NCBI GenBank assembly: GCA_026874595.1
Contig: CM049306.1
Location: forward strand, 93,859,642 to 93,923,641
Source of the DNA: Sipunculus nudus
Lineage: Eukaryota > Annelida > Sipuncula > Golfingiida > Sipunculidae
Reading direction: 5' to 3'
DNA: 64,000 bases
In this document: positions 13,101-24,982 of the stretch, one piece after another
Numbering within the stretch: position 1 is the stretch's first letter
How the letters are laid out: every line of letters starts with the position of its first letter
Notes under the pieces: generated by a model
What the model was told of the DNA's origin: nothing
The model's database searches: none
Seen by the model: only the letters and a program-made list of their open reading frames with translations
Position numbers and translations under genes: made by a program

Positions 13101-16100
13101 GAAGATATTTTATTTATTTTCCCTATATATTTTTGCAAATGGAAGAGGAGGACCAGGAAAGTGACTGGTGTACTATTTAATGTACAGTGAAACTTAATTG
13201 ACTAACAGAAAGACTTTGACAATATGAGGTTCAGCTTAGGTGGATATTACTAAGAGATCATTCAGTTATTTTCACAATGATCTCTTTGTTTTACAAGAAA
13301 TATGCCTAGACTTTGCTGTGTTCATATATCATCAGATGTGATCTACATCATACATCACACCATACCTGTATTTTCCAAATGATTTCTGAATTCTTCCAGG
13401 AATCTGACATGGTACTCATCCTTCCTGAGGAAGCATCAGGTGGACCGGCAAAAGGTATTCCTGCATTTTATTTTTGTCTTTTTCCTCATACTTAGTAAGT
13501 GGAGAACAACATTCTTTATAATTGGAATAATTACTCTCAGATTTGTTTGATATATTCTCCAAATTAACACAGCTTACATAATTAATCAAATTGAAGGTTT
13601 ATATATTGAACTTTTATTTTTTTTTTCATATAACAGGAGTTGATTGAGTCAGGAATAACAAATAAGATCTTGTGTTAGCAGTTGTTCATATCACAGGGTG
13701 AACAGTTACAGGATGTAAAGTTTGAATTATTCCTCTGGGCTCAATGTTTTCTTTGTACTCTTGGTAAAGATTTTCAGCATATGTCCATATTTTCTGCTAT
13801 TCATAAAAATGAAGGGTCACCTAGACAGTATTTCATATTGTCCTTTACCTAATAAGCTGTCCATAAATTGATGGAAAGTGCTTGTTTAGCGGAAAGTTTG
13901 TACATGGTACAGAGACTGAGGAATTATAATGGCCAGAGTGGGGGACCTTTTGTATAACCCCAGAGGCTATTTCATCTATGCAAACCTTTAAAGAATCAAG
14001 TTCTCAAACACACTGACATATGCTTACATTTCCTCTTCAGTATGATCAGAGACTAAAACAGTCTGTGATTAAAATTGTCTAACAGTTTATTATAGTGTCA
14101 GAGAGATTTTCTTATTTTCTTTTTCCCAAGCAATCCATTGTCAGTCTAAACTGTCATATGATATGAGATTTAATATGTCTACTTTCTTGCAAATAAGATT
14201 GTGAATTCTGCTTTCAGTCTGTGGCTTCACTGGTGAGATTACAATAAGCAGGACCCTGAATCTGCCTGCCTACATCATCCCTCCTGTTGGTACCAAGCAG
14301 GCTCCCAGCATCCCGGCTGGACTCAAAGAGAGGAACACACCATTTGGGGCAGGTATGTATTAACCATTTTTATAGTTGAGTCCACACTGTTTGAGTTTGA
14401 GTGAGTCCAAAATCCTTAAAGTTCAAGTTCAAGTCCACCTTCATCAAGACCAAGTCCTTTGAAAATGGTGTCTCGAATCTTAACTTAAGTTTTTATTGTC
14501 CCCCGCTCCGCAGATGCGGGGGACATTGATTTTGGTTTGTCTGTCTCTCTGTTCCTTTGTCAGTTTATTTTTCATTTCCGGGGGATAACTTTCCTAAAAT
14601 TTTACCGATTTCATTCAAATTTGGGTCGATGAATGCTCCCATGCAAACCTTGGTTTGAATTGGTTTTGGAGTGTCTATCTGAAAATTAATTCTCTCCAGC
14701 TCAAAAACAAAATTATCAAATTTTGGTCCAATTTCTCAATGTGTTTTTTATGTTCGCCTGCAGATGTCTCCACATGTCATAGTGGACTTTGGTCCTATTT
14801 CTCTATGTGTTTTAATTTTTATGTTCGCCTGCAGATGTCTCCACATGTCATAGTGGATGTGTTTTAGGTTTTCATGTGCCCTAAAGATTTTCTCCACTGT
14901 CATAATTTTGGTTGCTTATCAAGCATGAAAGACAACAAGAACCCAAAGTGGGGGACATTAATTCCACAAATTTGCTTGTTTTATTACAAAGATTAAGTTT
15001 TGAGTTTCATCATGACCATTCATTTTTTAGTTCAGCTGACTGTAAGTTATCCGAGCTTTATCAATCACTCTTTGTCCATCGTCGGTCTGTCTGTCTGTCA
15101 GTCTGTCTGTCCATTAACCAGGCACAAATCGTAACCGCTGGACCTGGAATCTTCTAACTTGACATCCAGAGAGGTCCATGAAAGATCTCCTTCGAAACCT
15201 GAAATTAGGTCTCTGTTACCCATGTTCTTCGAGCCATGAGGCTTCCAAGTACCCCCCCCCCCTCCAGATTAATAGAAAATTTGATGCAGAAGCTCAAGTA
15301 TCTGAACAACTAATGCCATGATTCTTTGCATGGATATTGATCATGGAGTGTTTCATCAGTTTCTGCAGACTGGTGGCACCAACATCACCAGTATTTTTAA
15401 TTTTTTACTATTTTTTTATCTATTTTTGAGACCTTAAAAGATATGGTCATCTGTTAACAGGGCACAAATCATAACGACTAGACCTAGAATCTTCTTTCTT
15501 CACATGCTGGGAGGCCCATGAAAAGTCTCCTTGGAAACCTGAAGTTAGATCTCTGTCACCCATATTGTCCGAGCTATGAGGCTCAGAAGTACAAAAGCTC
15601 AAGTATCTGAACAACTAATGCATTGATCACCCTGATTCTTTGCATGCATGTTCATCATGGAGTGTGTCATCAGTTCTTGTGGACTGGTGGCACTGCCTAA
15701 ATTAAAAAAAAAAAATTAATAATTGTTTTCTCTATTTATGAGACCTTCAAAGATGCGGTCGTCCCTTAACAGGGCTCAAATTGTAACCATTGGTCCTAGA
15801 ATCTTCAAACTTGACATCCCGTTAGATCTGTGAAAAGTCTCCTTTGAAACATAAATTTAGGTCTGTGTTATCCATATTTTCTTAACTATGGGGCTTCTAA
15901 GCACCATTCAGAATAATTGAAAATTTGATACCAAAGTAGGGCACAAATCATAACCATGGGGCCAAGAATCTTCTTACTTGACATCCTGAGAGTTGCTCAA
16001 AAAGTTCTCCCCAGAAACCTCAAATCGGGTCACAGTGACCTATATTCTCAGAGTTTTGGGGTATGTTTGAGCACCCCAGAAATAATGCAAAATACACACA

Positions 16101-18512
16101 AATTGCCAGATTCCTCATGAAAGGCTGGTTGGATTGTCATCAAATTTGTTGTGCTTATGGGTCTTGATGAACTTCAGCTCATATGCATGAACAATGATGC
16201 CACCTTTCTTAATTAGTTATCTGTGCAAAGACATATTATGAACATGTAAGTCATCTGAGCATCATGACCCATGGGTCACTTGTTCAATTTTATATTTTCC
16301 TGTTTAAAGAGTTGTTTGGTCTGGCTAATAGTTTCATATTCACCATTCTGAAATATTACAGTTTATCATAATAGCGATACACTTATTTCACTTTTGTAGA
16401 TCAGAAGTTGGAATTTTTGTTTAAATAGTTAGTACACAGTTGATCATATGAATATTGAAAGTACAGAGTGTATATGGCAGATTTTTTTCTGCTGGACACG
16501 AGCTAAACTTTTTTTCTTGAATCCTAGCATTGGAGTCTGAGCACAAGTCCAATTTGAGGACCACTAAGTCAAATCCCTGAAAAATTGAACTCCAGCTTGA
16601 CTGGAGTCCAAGTCCAGACTGGAGTTCTATATCACTTGATCCTGGTACTAACAGAATGGTTCTCTTTTGGATCCTAAGATTATAAAATAAATTTCAGATG
16701 TTCTTCTCAACATATCCCATTAGTTCTTCACATTGCAACTTCAGCCCTCCAGATAGTCTTCTCAATCAGATTGCCACCTCCCCATTCCAAATGGTCTACA
16801 CGGCAAACATAAGGCCAAAAAAAAAAATAAAGGTATGGTTCTTAGACACTTTTCAGAAATCAGTGCAGGTAGGATCATTTTTTTTACTTTTTTTGTATGC
16901 TTCAACAAAAATATCATATGATCAGGGAAAAACATGAAAATAACAGAATTTTTTTTTTGCTAAACATGTAAAAGCACTACATAACAAAGGAAATCTTATC
17001 AAATTTGTATTATTTTATCTTTTTGAAAGATGAAAATAAATATGAAAATTTTTTATGTGGGGGGAGGTAAATTGACCATAATTTTTTTTGCCTTACCTGT
17101 TATTCTTAAATTTCTGCAGCATACCAATTTTTTCAACTTCTGTTATTTCCTGATATTGTTTCCTCATCATTCCAGATGAACTTTTTAACATACTGGTTTC
17201 AGATTATTTCTTCGGATAATTTCCACATTGTTCCATGTATTATTTCTGAACCTTTAAAGTGCTTACTTAACATTCCCAGTGGACTTGCCAACCGTATCAA
17301 CATGTAGCTTTCTCTATTTAAATGTTATAATTGAGAACATACATTTTAGATTGTAATTTACCAAAATTTATTCTAGTTACTTGACCCTTAAAAAAAAATA
17401 AAATTTCCAAAGGTTGAAATTCTCGAGGATATTTAGAAATTATTACACTGCATTTCACATGGTGGTCCAATAGAATCGTTAGCTAAGTATGTAAAGTGTG
17501 CATAAGTAGATACCTTCATCCATGGTGGGATGTGTTGTGGCTGTCCAACGGAGATAATTATTAATTTGCTCCACTAAAATGTATGTAAATTAAACCTTTT
17601 TTTTTCAGACCAACCTGTAGTGTCTTCAAATCCAAAAGGACTGAAAAGAAAAGATGCAACAGGTAAGATGTATTTGTGAAATAATTAAAATTTGTCTTCT
17701 TAACCAGGTCCTCTTTGATGTTTTGTTTGTTGTCAAGTTTAGCTCCACTTACTGAAAGTCATCTGAGCTTTTAGAGATCACTCTTTGTACATTGCCCATG
17801 GTCATTCATCAGTTAACAGGGCAAAAATTGTATTCATTAAACCTAGATACCTTTTGATTATAATCCTAGGAGGTGCTTGAAAAAATCTCCTGGGAAACCT
17901 TACATTATTGGTGACTTTAATTCTTAGAGTTGCAGGACATGTTTGTTGAACCCAGAAATACTGGTCCTCTTTGTAAAATCTGATGCAAAAGGTCCAGTGT
18001 CACAGTCTTTCTTTCTTTCCATATTGATCATGGAGAGTGTTATTAGTTGCTTAAGACTGCTGGATCCACCTTTTACACTTTTTACCAGTAAGTTTGACAC
18101 TGCTAAATAACAGCAGTAGTGTCAGTTTCTCAGCTGTGTGTTGTCTCGTAATCAGAAACCTTATTTAAACCCTTAAATTAGGTCACAGTGACCTGTATTC
18201 TACAAGCTATAGATTGTGGCTATTAAAACTAGAAAAGTAGTATGTTTTCAGTCATGACCAGATTCATGATTCCCCCACATGTTGTAATCATGTAGATAAA
18301 AACAAAACAAAGAGTCTATGTACTTGGCATCAAGGCTTTCTGATCCAAATTATGAAAGGTTCAAGGGATTAGATTTAGTGAATAAACATTAGATATTGGA
18401 ATAGGCCCCTTTAACATAAAACCTCTGTTTTTGTTATTTTTCAGATTCTGCTTCCAAGAAACACTCAAAGGAAAAGAAAAAGAAGAAAAAGAAGCACAAG
18501 TCTCATGATTAA
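6915..18512 (+). CDS. POLR1G: POLR1G-like subunit of RNA polymerase I (RPA34), 8 coding exons, 272 aa
   Basis: Seen: joining 6915-7195, 7542-7650, 10101-10172, 12930-12974, 13400-13454, 14218-14352, 17609-17662 and 18445-18512 gives one open frame of 819 bases with a stop at 18510-18512. All introns are GT-AG and exon phases match. Residues 1-93 are Ser-rich and charged, with SPRKR, KSPTK and an acidic SSSSDGEE run that looks like a CK2 site. Residues 121-130 read ELWLLKTPAD, the hallmark of the RPA34 dimerisation fold (human CD3EAP has ELWLIQAPAD). Residues 219-231 (SIPAGLKERNTPF) resemble human IPPGLRPRFCAF. The C-terminus (255-269) is a lysine run. Known: RPA34 pairs with POLR1E (RPA49) in a TFIIF-like module on nucleolar Pol I. 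Odd: it is about half the length of the human protein and lacks its long lysine-rich repeats, so it is closer in size to the yeast subunit. Family assignment is firm; exact N-terminus is likely. Confidence 0.88.
7542..7650 (+). CDS. POLR1G: POLR1G exon, residues 94-130, ELWLLKTPAD motif
   Basis: Acceptor TATCAG ends at 7541 and the donor GTAAGT follows 7650. It encodes RYKPPSSLEEC and then the motif ELWLLKTPAD. It enters in phase 2 and leaves in phase 0. This is the best-conserved exon and the main basis for the gene name. Confidence 0.9.
7722..9915. mobile_element. Pair of CCCGC-rich element ends in intron 3
   Basis: The left part (7722-7912) begins TAGGGCCCTGCG and is rich in CAGCCCGCA and CCGGCCCCGC. 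The right part (9820-9915) repeats GCCCCACCCCGCACC and GCCCGCCC and ends AAAGGGCCCAG. GGGCCC at both ends suggests one hAT-like element with a 1.9 kb AT-rich interior. No clean target duplication was found. A related CAGCCCGCACCGGCCCCGC segment occurs at 44192-44210. Confidence 0.4.
8010..8192. mobile_element. pogo-like MITE with TA target duplication
   Basis: 183-base element starting CAGTGAAACCTCATTGTG and ending with the inverted CAACGAGGTTTCACTG, flanked by TA on each side (8008-8009, 8193-8194). Internal TGTCGAA motifs repeat. Non-coding; typical Tc1/mariner-pogo MITE, nested in the larger intron 3 element. Confidence 0.75.
10101..10172 (+). CDS. POLR1G: POLR1G exon, residues 131-154
   Basis: Exactly 24 codons in phase 0 between TTATCTTCAG and GTTGGT. 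It encodes MKLDDLKDVKVITNG and on to CENQ, which continues the strand after PAD in the dimerisation fold. The donor is weaker than the others. Separated from its neighbours by 2.4 kb and 2.8 kb introns filled with repeats. Confidence 0.82.
10466..12763 (+). mobile_element. Helentron/pearl-like element, copy A, interrupted
   Basis: 5' end: a hairpin GTATCCGC (10467-10474) with GCGGATAC (10489-10496). 3' end: a subterminal inverted GCGGATAC (12724-12731), then a terminal hairpin GTAGTC/GACTAC (12734-12752), then CTAG at 12760-12763. Subterminal inverted repeats, a 3' stem-loop, a CTRR-like end and a tandem core are the plan of Helentron-associated (HINE) and bivalve pearl elements. Core monomers have junction palindromes at 10771, 10920, 11049, 12331, 12460 and 12602. 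No replicase or helicase frame is present, so it is non-autonomous. The stretch 11163-12204 looks like a later insertion. Lies in POLR1G intron 4. Confidence 0.6.
11163..12204. mobile_element. Insertion splitting the tandem core of copy A, Tigger-like left end
   Basis: The monomer breaks off after GCATG-TA and resumes at the CTTCCATCTGTTTGTCTGCC motif near 12209. The insert begins CAGTAGAGCGTTGTTTATCC, a Tigger-like end after a TA, and then has a G21 run (11192-11212). No matching right TIR was seen. No recognisable coding sequence. Confidence 0.4.
12930..12974 (+). CDS. POLR1G: POLR1G exon, residues 155-169
   Basis: Fifteen codons in phase 0 between CACTTTACAG and GTGAGA. It encodes NSSLWNGLEVSARKK. 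Sequence conservation is low; it is supported by its splice sites and by keeping frame with both neighbours. Confidence 0.72.
13185..13260. mobile_element. Possible pogo-like end in intron 5
   Basis: TA followed by CAGTGAAACTTAATTGACTA recalls the MITE at 8010, but the second end was not identified. Low support. Confidence 0.25.
13400..13454 (+). CDS. POLR1G: POLR1G exon, residues 170-187
   Basis: Acceptor TTCTTCCAG and donor AAAAG/GTATTC. It encodes ESDMVLILPEEASGGPAK, which aligns with the YRVLSS...TLLAPSTEAGGG stretch of human POLR1G. Leaves in phase 1. Confidence 0.82.
14218..14352 (+). CDS. POLR1G: POLR1G exon, residues 188-232
   Basis: Acceptor CTGCTTTCAG, donor GGGGCAG/GTATGT. It encodes the end of the fold and the linker: GEITISRTLNLP, then IIPPVGTKQAPSIPAGLKER and NTPFGA. 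The IP.GL..R...FG pattern is shared with vertebrate POLR1G. Confidence 0.88.
14490..14960. mobile_element. Hairpin-ended repeat in intron 7
   Basis: Begins with a hairpin of GTCCCCCGC and GCGGGGGAC (14498-14524) followed by TGTCTGTCTCTC. It ends near GTGGGGGACATTAA at 14948-14960, the direct match to the hairpin's right arm. Inside, a 38-base segment starting TATGTTCGCCTGCAG is tandemly duplicated with period 71 (14749 and 14820). Non-coding DNA element, class unknown. Confidence 0.45.
15029..16285 (+). repeat. Degenerate ~330-base tandem repeat element in intron 7
   Basis: Starts at AGTTCAGCTGACTGTAAG and a GTCTGTCTGTC block. The segment GGCACAAATC.TAACC...CCTAGAATCTTC then recurs near 15121, 15460, 15775 and 15940, giving three to four degraded units. 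It ends near ACCCATGGGTCAC at 16268. The start matches, in inverted orientation, the end of the repeat at 27640-28990. No coding capacity. Confidence 0.55.
16805..17110 (+). repeat. AAGGCCAAAAAA repeat, copy 1 (intron 7)
   Basis: Shares AAGGCCAAAAAA, GGTTCTNAGNCAC and TTTTTTTGTATG with the copy at 55985-56215, and ends in a G-rich stretch followed by CCTTACCT. Probably a small element with imperfect TIRs. Confidence 0.45.
17609..17662 (+). CDS. POLR1G: POLR1G exon, residues 233-250
   Basis: Polypyrimidine tract and acceptor TTTTTTTTTCAG, donor AACAG/GTAAGA. It encodes DQPVVSSNPKGLKRKDAT, a basic linker. Phase 1 in and phase 1 out. Confidence 0.78.
17745..18260 (+). repeat. Fragment of the ~330-base tandem repeat family, intron 8
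   Basis: Contains AAGTCATCTGAGCTTTTAGAGATCACTCTTTG and then the AATTGTA...CCTAGATACCTT, TCTCCTGGGAAACC and GGTCACAGTGACCT segments seen in 15029-16285. A diverged partial copy. Confidence 0.45.
18445..18512 (+). CDS. POLR1G: POLR1G last coding exon, lysine-rich tail (residues 251-272) and stop
   Basis: Acceptor TTTTTCAG. It encodes DSASKKHSKE followed by a seven-lysine run and HKSHD, then TAA. A basic tail of this type is typical of RPA34 and fits nucleolar localisation. Confidence 0.85.
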
Positions 18513-18525
18513 CATCTGTTTACTT

Positions 18526-18531
18526 AATAAA
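18526..18531 (+). terminator. Polyadenylation signal AATAAA of POLR1G
   Basis: AATAAA lies 14 bases after the stop codon. A T-rich stretch (TTTTTTCTTGCTTTTT) starts about 18 bases further on, as expected of a downstream element. This gives a very short 3' UTR. Confidence 0.65.
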
Positions 18532-20983
18532 CATTAGAAAATACTTGAGTTTTTTCTTGCTTTTTGACCTTCCTATGAGGCCATACCAAGTTTCTTATCA
18601 ATAACATCATTTTTTTATATAAAAGAAACTTGTTATTATTGATATTTTCTTATAATTAATCTTAATTGAGATACCCCAGCCTACCAGCAGTTGATAGATG
18701 GTTGAAGATGTTTAACTTTAAAGCTGTGTAAGTAAAGAATTTTGGCTAAGTATTGATGGACTCAAAGGGCTACGCACACTATTAAAAAATGACCATGTGT
18801 AGGTAGTAACACTGTCCATCTTCATACTATCAGGCCTCTAGAAGCTATGCTATCAGAGACCTATATTCAGCCAACCACTGTGGAGTCTATTTTAGGAACA
18901 ATAAGCCAGCCTGCAAGTGTGCGTCAAAGTAGCCAGGCATACTCACCAGGCAAGCAGCCACATAGAACCAGTGTACACAAGTCATTTGATTGATTCAATT
19001 ACTTTTTCATTATTCATGAAATAGATATCAGTATGGCTCACTGAATCAAGGTCTCTGACAGTGTACCTGTAGAGGCTTGATAGCAGTAAGATTGCACAGC
19101 CTTAGAAGAACCATTAAAGTGGCCAAGTCACCTATTAAGTATGTTGAATAAACGTGAAAAATAGCATCTCCTCTGAGAAATAAATTGGTACTTGTGAAAA
19201 ATATTGCCCTGAAACCGTAGGCTTACTCCTGAACCATGTGTTAAAAAAAGTTGACCGGGCATGATCACAGGGGTCAACATAAACACAGTGGGCCACAACA
19301 CCAGTTAATTAGGAGATACCCAGCCTGACTTGGACCAAAACATGTAATACATATTCCTGCTGGCTGAAACATTGCGTGTTAGACTGGCTAAATGTGCCGG
19401 TACATAAGCTCACACTGTGCTGTTATTCAGCTGAGGGTCCAGGCTGTATCGTACAAATCTATTGCGACAGGTTCTTCAGTAAATTTGCATTCGACCAATG
19501 GACCGTACTGTCCATCTAGCTGAAATATACCAGAAGACATGAAGGTCCCCGTTTATATATGGACCAGTTTGGACTAGTCCTTGTTTAGGATCTGTCATTT
19601 TTGCACAAAATTGGAACACCGGTCACACTGTCTTGTTGGGGTAAACGACACAAGTGGACTGTTTAGTAAAAGCAGAACTGTAACAAGGTGTTAAACAGGC
19701 ATATAGGAGGTACTAAGGCTGTGCTAGGATGGTTTTCCTGGGGAACTTGTATAAAGCAAAACTGAATTGATAATGTGGAAGAATAGGCATAATATTGCTC
19801 CTTAATATGTCCCTTTAAAAGGCGTTGAAAGAAATGTGTATTAAGGTACATAGATGTCACCTTATGTTTGAGTATTTTTTTCAGACTCGAAGATAATCCA
19901 GTCAGTGTTAGTACTTCATATTTGAAGACTGCAAATTAAGTGTCCTACTACACAGTTTCATTTATGAAAGTCAATGTATTAAGTTGGATAAGCTTATAAT
20001 TGTTTGTTATTGTGTAAAAGAATTTAAAATGACTGTTTGAAATAAGAAAATTCATTAAAAGTACAAACAATGGATATTGATTGATTGATTGATAACTAAT
20101 GGTGCAGATCTTATCGAGCAATAACTTGTCATTCTGCTCATTCTTATTTCCAGGGGCATCAGTATAGGGGGGATGGTCAGTGTAATCATCCCCCCCCCCC
20201 ATTAATCAAGAAATAATATTAATATATTGCAAATGAAATATATCAATAAATAGAATCATAGACTTTGGTTCCATTTATGAGTTTACTATGAAATATTATA
20301 TCTAAACCTGGTTTAGAATTAACTGATACTGGAAACATAATACCAATTTTTCTAAATAATAATTGTAATAAATTTGAAGTGTGATTAAGTAAACATATTT
20401 GAAATGTATCATACAGACGCTGATATATTTGAAATGTGTCATACTGACCCTTAAAAATAACGCCAGTGTTTATTTCATTTTAAGTAAAACTAAACACCTG
20501 GTTTGGTGTGTAACTTCAATTGCTGTCACCAGATGTCAGCACTATCGTGGCCCTTATGCTGCTGCTGAACCTGCAATGGACATGTATACGATGAAATGTA
20601 CACAATTGTCGCTAAAACCCACCATTACCTTGTACTCTGGGGTAATACTTATCTACAGAAATATGCATATAAATTGTTCAGGTTATAGTTTTCTAGATTT
20701 CTTAAATCCTAGATTAACTATTACATAACTAATAAGCTAATTCAGACATCTGAATCGGTCTTCATGCAGCCTCCATCAATTTACGTGTCTGGTATCTTGT
20801 AGACTTTATCTTATATTTTGCCGTCTATTTAATAGTTGTACTAACTGCACGTTTTATTACAGTCTACGGGCGTTTTTCTGGTATACTAGCTCTACGAAAT
20901 GTGTGATAGGCTGCCACTTATAGTCCTCAAACCACCTGTTTGACTCTGTTACTGTTACTTTTATCACTCAACCCGATTTTATT
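18532..20983. other. Intergenic, apart from the foldback element no gene seen
   Basis: Unremarkable AT-rich sequence with a short GATT run (20084-20091) and a C11 run (20190-20200). No exon with convincing splice sites or conservation was recognised on either strand. Confidence 0.5.
18821..19088. repeat. Foldback element, copy 1
   Basis: 18821-18880 and the reverse complement of 19031-19088 align: both carry a ...CTATGCT/AC.CTGTCAGAGACCT.NATTCAG segment. A second copy with better arms lies at 56811-57225. The interior does not code. Confidence 0.5.
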
Positions 20984-23900
20984 AGCGAACCTGTGAGCTT
21001 ATGCGATGGTGGGGCGTCGTCCGTCGTGCGTCGTCTGTACGTTAACCATAGCTATCTCAAAAACGGCAGGAGCTAGCATCACCTTTTTTTTGCAAATAAT
21101 CAGTCATCCAAAATACTATATAGGATTTTGTTTATTTTTTTCTAACTGCATTTTTCTTAGATTTTTTAGGGAAAAAGCTTTAAAAATTTTCTTCTCCGAA
21201 ACTGTCCAGCCAATTGTCCAATATTTCACAGAAATGATCCCTGGAACAATCTTTCGAGTTTGTTCGAATGGTTCCAGTTCGGAGATTTTTGGCCGAGTTA
21301 CAGGAGGTTGAACTTTGTTAACTGTGCAAAAAAGCATATTAAAATTTAAATCTCAGGAACGGCTGGACTTATCATCACCAAATTTTATGCCAATGTTGGT
21401 CACATAGGTCATATCTGAAATTGAGGTATTGGTGGCGCCACCTGCATCGGCCTTTTTTGTACGGGGTCATCAGTGCCTGTATCACACTGAGGGCTACAAA
21501 AATCTTCTAAAAAACCATATGGCCAAAATGTTTAATATCGCACAGAAATGATCCTAGGGTAGTGCTTTCTCAAGTTTGTTCAAATGGTCTCTTTTCAGTG
21601 ACTTTTGGCTAAGTTATGGGAAGCTGCATTTAGTCATATGCCATAACAGCCCATTTTAGCTCAGTGGCTACAAAGATCTTCTTCTCAAAAACCACTGGAC
21701 CAAATGCTCAAATCTCAGACATTTATTATCCTCAGATGTTGATAATTCAATTTGTTCAAATGGTTTTGATTCAGTGCTTTTTGGCTGAGTTACGGGAAGC
21801 TGAACTTAGCCAGTTTGCTGTATCCTCCTATATGAGTTATAAACCTGCGAAACGTTTTTCGACTGATGCCACTGAAGCCAATTTGTTAAATATTTTACAA
21901 GAATAATCCCTACAATAATTCTTATAATAATTGTCATTAATGGTTCCAAATGAATGATTTTTGGCTGAATTATGGAGATTGAATTGAGTCATTTTACCAT
22001 ATATGTTAGCTGTGTGATGCTGTTACATCTAGCCTGGCACCAGGTTATCAGCATCTATTACATCATGCCACTAGACATTTAGATTTCATGTTATATTTGG
22101 TTAATATTGACAAGACAGTTTTTTTAAAAGCTTTTAAAAAAATTCAGATTTATGATTTAAGTTATTCATCATACCAGGCAATGTTACAATCATGGGTATT
22201 CACCTCTCTGTGGCTATATAAAGACAACAGTACGTGGATTATAAATTATTGGTATCCCTACTCAACTTAATTCAAGAATTTGCCATCAATGAGATATATC
22301 TGTATTCTAATTTTGCATCCAGTATGCATCCATAATAATTTTACATATATTCCTGATTTCATTTTTATAAAAAGTCAGCTAAAAAGCATTTTGTATTGGG
22401 AAAATAAATTTCAAAGTTATTTCAAGTAGGGACCACTTTTGTGTACAGATGGCAGCACTTGTTTACCATTGGCAGATTGCCAGTGCCTTGATGTTAGCCT
22501 TTAGCCAAGATGATGTCAGCTCCATAAATAGTTTTGGCACAGTGCCAGGATTGGATGAAGCGCAACCAGGTATAGGTCAAGAGTTCACTCAGTGCAGTAG
22601 TTGCATTCCATTTATAGCTTTGGCAGACTGCTCACTGCATCATATTTGGCACCAAAGTTCAGCCTGAATCTATTTATAGCTTTGGCAGACTGCCAACTGT
22701 GTCAGATTATGCAACAGGTCAAGATTTCACTCAATGCAGCCAGGTACAGGTCAAAAATTCACTCAGTCTAGCCAGGTGCAGGTCAAGAGTTCACTAAGTG
22801 CAGTAGCTTGAGGCAGCAATTTGTCACAGGTCACTCAGGGGCAACTGCCTTACTCACCTTACCCTTGTCAGCCCAGTGCATCAAACTCTGGGGAAGTTTG
22901 ATGTATTGGACTGATATTTTGACCTGTCTATGCGTCTTTGATGGTATTCTCATTTACACGACAGGTGGTGCCACCTACGTTGACTTTTGCAGTGTATGCG
23001 CCTGTTTATTTCTACAGAAGAATTTGAAACATCAGCCTTAAATTGGGCATGTTTATACATATCGGGTAACTTTATAAGCGTGTACAAGACTGATGGCTCC
23101 ACCTACAATAATTTTTGCATAGTGTATGTCCCTGCTTATTTCACAGGAGGGGTTTGACGTATCAGTCTGACATTGGGCATATGTATATATCTCTTCGTTG
23201 TATATAAGACTGGTGGTGCCAGCTACAATCATTGTATCCGCCAAAACAGGGTTTTGCGGATACTATGTTTTCAGTCGGATGCCGACCGGAGAAATCCTCC
23301 ATAACCACCGGGCAGAATTTTTTAAAATTCGGAATTATGATCATGTGAACTGCTGTGCCCTCATTTTTGGTTGACCTCTGACCTTTCCTCTCTGCCCAGC
23401 GTCCATTTGTGCGTCTGTTTCCACACATAAACAAACATATCTCGGGAACCGTTTGACCGATAAGGCTAAAGATTTTGCACATATGTAGCCCTTGGAAAGC
23501 TTTATAACATACACTAAAAATGGTGGCGCCATCTGCAACTATTTTTGCACAGCGTCCATCTGTTCATCTGCCTTGGGATAAAAACACTCATATCTCTGCA
23601 TTGGCTGGACTTATCCACCTGAAATTTTGCATGTTTATACATCCTGGACAGCTTTCTTGATTTTATGACAGGTGGCGCCACCTACATTCACATTTACTAA
23701 TTTTGAGTGATTTTTCCGTTTTCTTACCGAGCACAGCCGAACTGCCTTCGGCAATCACCGGAATGCGTGCATTGTAGTCACTCAACCTCTAACACTAAGG
23801 ACTATTGTTCATATGAATAACGCTTGCTTTCAAAGAAGGATTTGACCCACGTGCGTGGTCAGTAAAAGAGAAAAACACGTTTCTCGCTTTATGAAATGGA

Positions 23901-24982
23901 GAGTTCAACTCAGGAGGATTAATGACAAAACCAAATTCAAGGTCCCAATTTCAGAAAAAAAGAGCTGGGGATGGGGGGGGGGGGGGGTGGGGTGAAATAA
24001 AAAGGTTGCGGTGGCTGAAAATGGGATACGGACCCTCTGCATGGAGTCCCGCTCGGTCCGCTTCTGCCAGTCAAATATCAAAGAAACACTGTATGCCTCC
24101 GCGTCTCATTCCGGTTCGCAATGTAAACCATCACTGACCAGGTCTTCATGGTAAACAACCTATGATTTTTGCCAAGAGCACAGCGCCACAAAATAACAGT
24201 AAAATATATTTGTTCCTATCGTATTCAGAGAGTATCCCACTAAAATTCTATATTTTCTTTTAACTTTATAATAAACAAGGGACCCATGGGTCACGGCGCT
24301 CAGCTGTTATATATGATAAAAAATATGATTTGGGAAAGAGGCACATGCTTGTTTTGTGTGGTAATAAATATAAGCTTTATAATGAGTTGTTGGTGTTTAG
24401 CTTATGTATGATTTTGATAGTATCTTTGAAGACAGGGAAGAGGATTGATTTCATTTATTTTATTAACAAATGGAGTGCTATTGTCACACAGATTTTGACA
24501 TGGCCATATAACTTATAAGCAGCACATATAATAAAAGAGTTTAACTATTTATCAAAATTTAATAACAAATACTGTGCCAATATAATTTTTATTAAAAAAA
24601 TAATAAGAAAATCATATGATTTTAAAAAATAAAATATAACTGAAATGATTATTGAAATAATATTATAGAATATATTCATGAATGCATTCATGAACACATT
24701 TTGAAAGTATCTGCACTGGTATTCAAATACTTTCATTTTTACCTGAATTCCCATTCTTATGCAATAAAATTTTTTAATGCAGTACATATTCATATTCGTA
24801 TTCAAATACATTTGCAAAGCAGGCCTAATGCAAACCTGTGCAAAGTTTAGGAGTATGAATGGAGATTTATTTTTTAAATTTAATATTGATCCTCCTAAGT
24901 CCTGCATATCTACCTTAGTCATTATGATTTCAGCAAAATGGACGTTTCTGACCTGCAAGTTTCGGACTAGGACATTTTAAAA

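Noticed and set aside
24545-24958. 137-codon frame, the longest in the window
   Set aside because: Ile/Phe/Tyr-rich translation of AT-rich DNA inside the transposon nest; no recognisable family.
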